From positions 28,067,917-28,131,916 of the forward strand of contig CM076848.1 of assembly GCA_039519185.1 (NCBI GenBank): a stretch of 64,000 nucleotides of DNA, given 5' to 3'. The notes below the pieces were generated by a model. It was not told the DNA's origin. It did no database searches and saw only the letters and a program-made list of their open reading frames with translations. The stretch is from Astragalus membranaceus (lineage: Eukaryota; Streptophyta; Magnoliopsida; Fabales; Fabaceae). This document shows positions 57,433-64,000 of the stretch, one piece after another (the first letter of the stretch is position 1; each line of letters starts with the position of its first letter). A program made the position numbers and the translations under genes.

Positions 57433-58380
57433 AAAAGGACACTCTCTTTTGTTGTTGTTTGAGGTAGATGCTTTATTTGAGAGCATTGACTTCTCTTCAT
57501 CAATCACTCGTGTCAAATTATAAGAAATCAACATGGGCCTTTTTGATGAGTGCATAGTTAAGAAGTGTCTTGCTGACTCTAAAATGGACAAGAGTAGTGT
57601 AGATGATGTTGTCCTTGTTGGTGGCTCTTTTAGGATTCCCAATGCATGAGTTATTATAGGTCTTCTTCAATAGGAAGGATGTAAGAGCGTCGATTCTGAT
57701 GAGGTTGTTGCCCATGGGGCAGCTGTCCTGCTCTGTTGAGTAACGACGTTAGTAATCTTCCAAACTTGGTGTTGATGGATGTAGCACCACTGTCGTTAGG
57801 CTGGGCATTAATACACAATGTCATGGGTGTGGTGATTTCTAGGAACACTTCCATACTTGTCAAGAAGACCCTAAGATATCTTACAGTTTTAGATAATCAA
57901 TCCATTGTCGATGTTAAGGTTTATGAGGGCGAGAGAACAAGAACCAGTGACAACAATCTTCTACGTTTTTTTTCATCTTAATGGCTTACCGCCTGTTCCT
58001 CGTGGCCACCATTTTGAGTATGATTCGAAATAGATCAAAATGGTGTTCTACCAGTTTCTGCCACGGGCAATACAAATAAATAAATGTCGTCAACAACAGA
58101 AATTGAAAGATTGATTCATGAAAGATATATAAGAAATTCTTAAGGAAGCTAGGCCAAAGTTATGAATGCATTGAATAACTGTGTTTACAATATGAAAAAT
58201 GCATTGAAGAAAAAATATATTAATTTGAAGCTCTCTTCACAAGAATATGGGAAGATCATGCTGCAATTGTGGCAACAAATTGCTTGATGAGAATGACAAT
58301 CAGAATGAAATTGATGTTTTTGAGGATCATTTGAATGAGCTAGAGAGTATATATATATATGAACGCATTATCACCAAGAT
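57433..58380 (+). pseudogene. Hsp70 pseudogene, C-terminal half
   Basis: Plus-strand relic of a cytosolic Hsp70 chaperone. In order: KRTLSF, EVDALFESIDFSSSITRVKL, MDKSSVDDVVLVGGSFRIPN, LPNLVLMDVAPLSLG, MGVVISRNTSI, VYEGERTRTSDNNLL, LPPVPRG and ALNNCVYNMKNALKKKYINL, then a Glu/Asp-rich lid region. These cover the last part of the ATPase domain, the substrate-binding domain and part of the lid. Stops and frame changes occur every 50-80 codons, and the N-terminal ATPase half is missing. It has no visible introns or promoter. It could be a retrocopy or a gene fragment. Confidence 0.85.
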
Positions 58381-60687
58381 TGGGTAGTTTTTTTCTTCTC
58401 TCGTCAATTAAGATTGTAGGCATTGTCTTTTATTTTCTTTTTATAAGCAAATGCAAGCCTATGATGAATAGCTATTAGTTAGGGTTGGTTACAGTTGGCA
58501 GTACATGAGTGCTCATGCTACTTCGATTTTATTGTATTTCACTCGTAAATCATGTTAGTCATACTTTAAAATCAAGTTATATAATATTAAATTCTTTCAA
58601 GATTTTCTGATGGTTGCGTATTAACTATTCCTGTTACTAATTTCTTTTTTCTAAATTGAAATTGTTAAAAACTTATTTGCCTCGCGAATTAGAATAAATA
58701 GTCTCACCTTAATTTCTATTGAAAATAATTCTTAAAAAATTATGAACAAATTATTAATAATTTTCAACAAAAGTGCAACGAGAATCTTATTCAAATAACT
58801 ACGTACAAGGACATAATTTATTGGTTCGTCCAATATACCAAAATCTCAGGATCGGCAGCGTTATAAGAATATGTTGAGTTCTCTATATCATAATAAGATT
58901 TTGGTAAATTATTTTTGACTTATCAATGTACGAGTACTTATCAATGTATCTTTTAAAAGCTTGTATAATAAAAAATATTAACAAATTAATTAGTTAAAAT
59001 GCTCACCTTATGTCTTCATTTATTTTTTACTTTAAAAACTACCACATTAAAATTGCATATTTACATGACAACCTGTAACAACTTTTAAACCGAAAAACAC
59101 AATATTGTTGCTCGATAGCAAACATGATTGTCACGTGATTCTCATACACTATAACAAAGCCACTTACCTTATTAAACAGAGAAATTCTTGTGTAGGTATG
59201 AACTTATTTAATGCTTACAAAAACCAACGAAATTACGACAATTAGTTAAATTAAGATTATCAATATCTTAAATAAGGAAACATAGATCATGTATTAAATA
59301 GATATTAATTGTAAATAATAATTTAATTTATTTAAATAGTCAATTCATTGATTAATCTCTCTTTTCCTTCTGTCCTCAGTATCGCCCATTGTAAATTAGT
59401 GTTTGATCGTATGTATATGGAATGTTATTTTCTATTTCATTGAGAACAAATTAATTTTGAATAACAATGATAAATATTTAATTTGAAAGATAAAATTTCA
59501 AAAAAAATATATTTTCGTAAATTGAAATAGGTAAAATATTTAATTTTCTGTTTATTTTGTTTTATGAGATATATTTATAGAAAAATAAAATAAGATTTAA
59601 TAAAGTTGATTAAAGTCGCCACGTATACACTAACAAATTTTATTTTATTTTGAGAAGATATACACTAACAAATTATTTCACATGTTATTATGGTATTTAA
59701 TAAAAATAGCACTAGTAAATTTTAGACTAAAGTATATTTTCGGGTCTCCTCTGTTTCAAAAATCCAAACTTTTTGTTTTCGTATTTTAAAAATTGGACAT
59801 TTAATCATTGTGATTTATAATTATGGTGTCATTTTATTTTGTTCGTCCAAGACATTTAATCTTAGAATTGACCTTGGGTAGGGTGAAAAGTGGAGTTGCG
59901 CCAACAACACTATGACCATAATACATGGCTCGACGGTGGGCGGCGGCAGTAGGAAGGGGGAGAGAATAAATAATTAATAGGTACAGTGTTGTTTGTGTAA
60001 AATTATTTTTAATTTTTTTTGACAAACAACGTCAAATTATTATATAATCTGAAACCCCCAAAATAATTTAAAGTAGCATTAATTCTTAGAATATTTTCTA
60101 GATGAGAATCATTTGGTTTGTTGGTAGTCGGTGCTGACATATGTACTTTCTGTCTGGAACTATGGCGGAGTAGAAGAGAAACCCTTGTTCTTTTCTGCCT
60201 TGACTGTTTCTTTTCCTTTATTTTAACCGAGGATTATTTTATTGGTTTTGCCCAACAATGACTTCTTTTGTTAAGTAATCACTAGTTTATTTGTCCAACT
60301 AGAGGAAAAATACGAGATACATCACCACACGCCATATATGTCATCAAAATGAAAAGTAACCGATATATGATGAAAAGCAAAATACCTAATTTCTGTATTT
60401 GTCAATAACTTTATTCAATAAAGAAATAGTAAACCAAAAACTAATACTTATACGACAAACAAAAAAACAACCCTCGTGTATCCCATTTATTAGAGAGTGA
60501 GAGTTGTGTAATTCAGTGAATTTTATATTATTTTGTTATCCAATAAAAAAATGTAAAGAAAAGATTCATATATATAATGCGTGTATAAATAAACTTTGCA
60601 TATGTATTATTTTCATATATACGCATAACTATTAGTGAAAAAATGAAAGAAAAAAAATTGTCCCCAACACAAAAACTTGTCTCACTC
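58381..60687. other. No gene recognised
   Basis: Very AT-rich intergenic DNA. ATACACTAACAAATT occurs twice near 59625 and 59652. Nothing else stands out. Confidence 0.6.
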
Positions 60688-61311
60688 TTACCATTGCCCC
60701 ACTGAATCCTCCATCTGATCTTGCGATTGCAACTGTTTCTGAATTGTATTTGGAGAGAATTGAATGGAAAATAACTGATCTGTAGGTACATAAGGAGGCT
60801 GAGAGATGATACTATTTGTCGAAGAATATATATTGGTTAAAGGTAGAATATTATTTTGATCATGTTGTTGTTGTAACCTTTGATCAGAACTGCGTTGTTG
60901 TTGCTGTTGTTGTTGCTGCTGCTTTGGAATATTAAGCTTTTCACCTTCTATATCTTTATATTTCTGAAGATAACATTTTAGTGGGTTCACATATTCATCA
61001 AATCCTAATGTTGTAATAGCCCATATAATATCTTCTCCATTAATTGTCTTTCTTTTTTCTCTTTGACATTTATCAGAAGCTTCCCCAGTAACAAAGCTGA
61101 TAAACTCTGATACACATTCTTGAACAGTTTCTTTTGCATCCTTCGAAATTTTCCCATTTGAAGGTATTGCTTTTTTCATGATTCTGCCAACGTTGGCAAT
61201 AGGGAGAAAACGATCTTGTTCTTTGTTGTTGCATGTTTTTGATGAAGGACTTTCTGGACTTCTATCTGTGATGGGCCCATTTGGCAAATTGTTATGGTTT
61301 TCATCTTCCAT
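60688..61311 (-). CDS. NF-YB: NF-YB transcription factor subunit
   Basis: Intronless 207-codon gene. The ATG at 61311 (MEDENHNNLPNGPITDRSPE) is preferred over an upstream in-frame ATG at 61386, whose lead looks like 5' UTR. Residues 31-123 form the histone-fold core: EQDRFLPIANVGRIMKKAIP, NGKISKDAKETVQECVSEF, SDKCQREKRKTINGEDIIWA and DEYVNPLKCYLQKY. NF-YB pairs with NF-YC, then NF-YA, to bind CCAAT boxes in the nucleus. Lys57 lies where LEC1-type proteins have a key Asp, so this is a non-LEC1 type. The C-terminal part is Gln-rich, with nine consecutive Gln at 131-139. No lesion is visible. The subgroup within NF-YB is not determined. Confidence 0.93.
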   Translation of the reverse strand: MEDENHNNLPNGPITDRSPESPSSKTCNNKEQDRFLPIANVGRIMKKAIPSNGKISKDAKETVQECVSEFISFVTGEASDKCQREKRKTINGEDIIWAITTLGFDEYVNPLKCYLQKYKDIEGEKLNIPKQQQQQQQQQRSSDQRLQQQHDQNNILPLTNIYSSTNSIISQPPYVPTDQLFSIQFSPNTIQKQLQSQDQMEDSVGQW

Positions 61312-61440
61312 ATTGGAGGGACATGTGTGTGTGAGTTTGTTTGTATAGAAAAAAAATGAGAGAGGAGCATAAAAATAGGCAGACAAGAAGGGAGAAACCG
61401 AAACACCCTTCCGACCCGCTCTCTCTCATGTGGAGCACTT
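61312..61440 (-). promoter_or_regulatory. CT-rich 5' leader of the NF-YB gene
   Basis: On minus, the stretch upstream of the ATG is pyrimidine-rich (GAGAGAGCGGGTCGG, then TTTCTCCCTTCTTGTC and CTCCTCTCTC), typical of a plant 5' UTR. No clear TATA box was identified. Confidence 0.4.
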
Positions 61441-61688
61441 CATGGAACAGCCACGACTCGATCTAACAAATTTATAAAACTAGTTGTTGACAACCAATAC
61501 ACCTATGTCTTGGAATTCAAGGACCAACTGAAATTGTTTCAAGAATATAACTCTCGGATGCATCCAATTTTTTACAAGATTAATTCATAATATATAGATT
61601 AAACTGCTAAATATTTTTTCCAAAAAAATATCTAGGTATTAAACTGTTTCACGTTATATTTTATAGGATTTAAATTATTTACATTGTC

Positions 61689-62080
61689 CCTGAATAAGAT
61701 TTTTTATAGTGTCAGTCAATCCCGAAATGACACGTTATAATAAAGGTTTGACTTTATCTCAAATACCTTAAAATTTATTCATACCATTTATTTTTATTGA
61801 TTGATGGTGTAAAAAAGTTTACGGTGACGGTGAATACCAATTAAACCCTATTTTATATTATCAACTTAAAGAAAAATATGAATATTTATAAAAAAGAATT
61901 TGGATTTAATTTATTTACACCGTAGGTGTACAATATTTTTTACGACATCAGTCAATCACGAAATGACACGTCACAAAAACTCTTTGACTTTATCTCAACT
62001 ACCTTAAACTCACACATAAATACCATAATTTTTGATTGATTGATGGTGTAATATTTTTTACGGCGACAATGTATGTTAAT
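61689..62080. repeat. Two direct copies of a ~150-bp AT-rich repeat
   Basis: 61700-61845 and 61935-62085 share TTTTTTATAGTGTCAGTCAATC/ACGACATCAGTCAATCACGA, GAAATGACACGT, TTTGACTTTATCTCAAATACC/ACTACC, and TTGATTGATGGTGTAA. Non-coding, upstream of NF-YB. Confidence 0.75.
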
Positions 62081-62164
62081 TAAATCCAAAAAAATTAATA
62101 ACACATGCAACACCTTAGAGTCCATGCTCGTGCCCGAGAATATGTGTGCTAATCGCATATTTTT

Positions 62165-63815
62165 ATTTTTTATTTTTTTTTTGGTATTAAAGAGGGCTAA
62201 AGAGCCCAAAACGAACTACACGGGAATCAACCGGGGAGAAGAAACTCCCAAAATATCAGCTAAAAACACAGAGGCCACTTCCATAGGGGGCCTATCAAAA
62301 ACACGCAAATCTTCCAATTGAACACAACCCAAATTTGCAAGAGCATCAGCACATTTATTTGCTTCTCTGTAGCAATGATTCACCCGAACAACCATACTCC
62401 CTTCCATCAAGAGGCGGATCCTGGACACTAGAGAATGGCCCATGGGACTAACAACCAACCCAGAACAAAGCTCCTTAGCAACAATAGTAGAATCAGTGTG
62501 AACTTCTACCTTATTAAAACCTCTCTTCTTGGCCAAAATTAAGCCATCCAACACACCCCACAGTTCTGCTATGTAAGCTGAACAAGAGCCAAGAGCTCTA
62601 GCATACCCCATGATCCACTTGCCACTATTGTCACGCAATACACCACCACTCCCAGCAGGACCAGCAACACTCTTAGCCACTCCATCAGAGTTAATCCGAA
62701 GCCAATCACTATCTGGAGGAGTCCACTTCACATCAATACTCATCTTCGGTCGATCCAACACTTTCTTTGAGCTAGTCATCGCACCATCATACAAAGAGCA
62801 GTATCTACGAACCTCTAACCATGGAAATCGAGGACGAGAGAAAGAACGCTCATGCAACTCCTTATTCCTCCAAGTCCACAACAAGTGACAAGCTGTGGCC
62901 CAAACACTAGCCCAACACTCTCCACTACTCGAACCAGCAACCAAGGTCATATTAAGACAAATCCACTGTTGCAAAGGGCTCTCAAAAAAAGACACCCTAC
63001 TCTCTACTCCCAAGAGGTTAAACCACACTGCATGCGCTAAGGGACAGCCACGAAGTACGTGGAGCACAGTTTCCTCAATATCACGACAATGAGCACACCA
63101 CAGAGAACCAAGTTGCATATTGTACTTCCGAAAATTAGTGAGCAATCTATCGTGACCAACAAGCCAAATGAAGCTCATCACTCTCTCCGGAACCTGCAGC
63201 CGCCAAATATTCTTCCAAACCGCCTGAACAGAGCTATAATCAAAGCCACACAACATATGATACGTGCTGGCAATAGAGAAATCGCCATGATGAGAGCCAG
63301 GCCAAAGAGAAATGTCACCATCACTCTCACTTGAGGGAGGCAGGATAGCATGCATTTTATTGGTGATAGCCAAGGGAAGTCATTCCAACATAGCAAAGTT
63401 CCACTTGCCCAAATCATCTACAAGATCAACAACTCTCGCATGTAAGATATCAGTGGGAATATCCACATCGAGATTACAAATCTTCAAACCTGGTTCAATC
63501 CAATTCCTAAACCAAGCTGAAGTATCATTTCCACTTCCAATAGCTCTGAACTCAAATTCATTAAACAACTCCCAATTATTCACAATATTCTTCCACAAGA
63601 TAGAATTAGTAGGTTTCGAAAATGGCCACTTGGACTGATAGCGCACCTCTATCATACTTTCCTCTAAGCACTTCACACCATAAATCCCTACAACCATTCC
63701 TAACAGCCCAACCCAACTTCATCATGCAAGCTTTATTCACTTCACGCAACCGTCTAATGCCGAAACCACCAAGGAACTTTGGCCTGAGTCACCACCTCCC
63801 AACTAAATTTCGTAC
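62165..63815 (-). pseudogene. 5'-truncated LINE: zf-RVT and RNase H
   Basis: Minus-strand L1-type fragment of a different lineage from 21113-29990. The right end reads GGFGIRRLREVNKACMMKL. A frame break near 63375 precedes a 385-codon frame with the zinc-binding region (VPERVMSFIWLVGHDRLLTN, CAHCRDIEETVLHVLRGCPL) and RNase H (LRINSDGVA, the Glu of YIAELWGVLDGL, VEVHTDSTIVAK, REANKCADALANLG), ending at TGA-side 62216 just before a T-rich tail at 62165-62182. RT and endonuclease are absent because of 5' truncation, the common fate of LINE copies. Confidence 0.88.
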
Positions 63816-64000
63816 CTGTAAAATTAATAACTATGTTTATTTTATATCTACTAAAATATAAAAATTAATTTATTAATATTTTTAAATTTATTCATACATA
63901 ATATTAATCAATTTTAGATCACACAAAGGAGTATAATGACCGATGAGAGTACCAAAAATTGTTATGCTGCTGATCTAAAAAATTTAAAGGATTATAAATA
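63816..64000. other. No gene seen
   Basis: AT-rich DNA to the window end. Confidence 0.6.

Overview
The window is plant nuclear DNA, almost certainly from a repeat-rich eudicot. A papilionoid legume is my best guess, inferred from the style of the Tat/Ogre-like and Athila-like retrotransposon remains and of the Hsp70 copy; I could not test this. There is no prokaryotic operon structure. Only two host loci look potentially functional: an intronless NF-YB transcription factor gene (60688-61311, minus) and the first coding exon of an RRP15-like ribosome-biogenesis gene (33842-34258, plus). An Hsp70 pseudogene (57433-58380) is a third host-derived piece. Nearly everything else is transposable elements, often nested.

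Layout. 1-10712: Ty3/gypsy chromovirus-like element(s) with ~2.5 kb LTRs, arranged LTR-internal-LTR-partial internal on the minus strand, joined near 1139 tail to tail with a plus-strand copy of LTR+gag. 10713-19200: Tat/Ogre-like Ty3 element remains, including a ~1.7 kb inverted repeat of RNaseH/integrase sequence centred near 12411, then protease, gag and a promoter-bearing LTR-like region on minus. 19624-20470: a CACTA terminus next to a plus-strand fragment of Tat gag. 21113-29990: an L1-type LINE (minus) interrupted by a CACTA element (22341-23519, TSD CAA) and by a solo LTR of the same family as the first element (25963-28213). 30471-31938: a foldback element. 33105-34258: RRP15-like exon with a partial upstream duplication. 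34369-39853: a complete non-autonomous Ty3 element (TSD GATAC) lying just downstream of that exon. 41600-42540: a CACTA TNP2-like transposase relic. 42651-42870: a MITE. 43020-47402: a young Ty1/copia element (TSD GAATT) missing most of its 5' LTR. 47408-52400: AT-rich DNA with tandem repeats and three Helitron-like terminal hairpins. 50286-56242: a probable solo LTR hosting those repeats and a perfect CACTA element (54683-55868, TSD GAA). 57433-58380: Hsp70 pseudogene. 60688-61311: NF-YB. 62165-63815: a 5'-truncated LINE.

How it fits together. The order of events can be read from target-site duplications: LINE first, then CACTA and solo LTR into it; solo LTR at 50286 first, then CACTA into it; RRP15-like locus first, then the GATAC-flanked element. 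I found no clearly new multi-gene system. The most unusual structural signals are the arrays of GGCGCC-stem hairpins inside one LTR family, two separate tail-to-tail foldback junctions of retroelement coding DNA within 12 kb, and an in-frame fusion of LTR sequence to gag in the copia element. Coordinates for repeat edges without a TSD are approximate.
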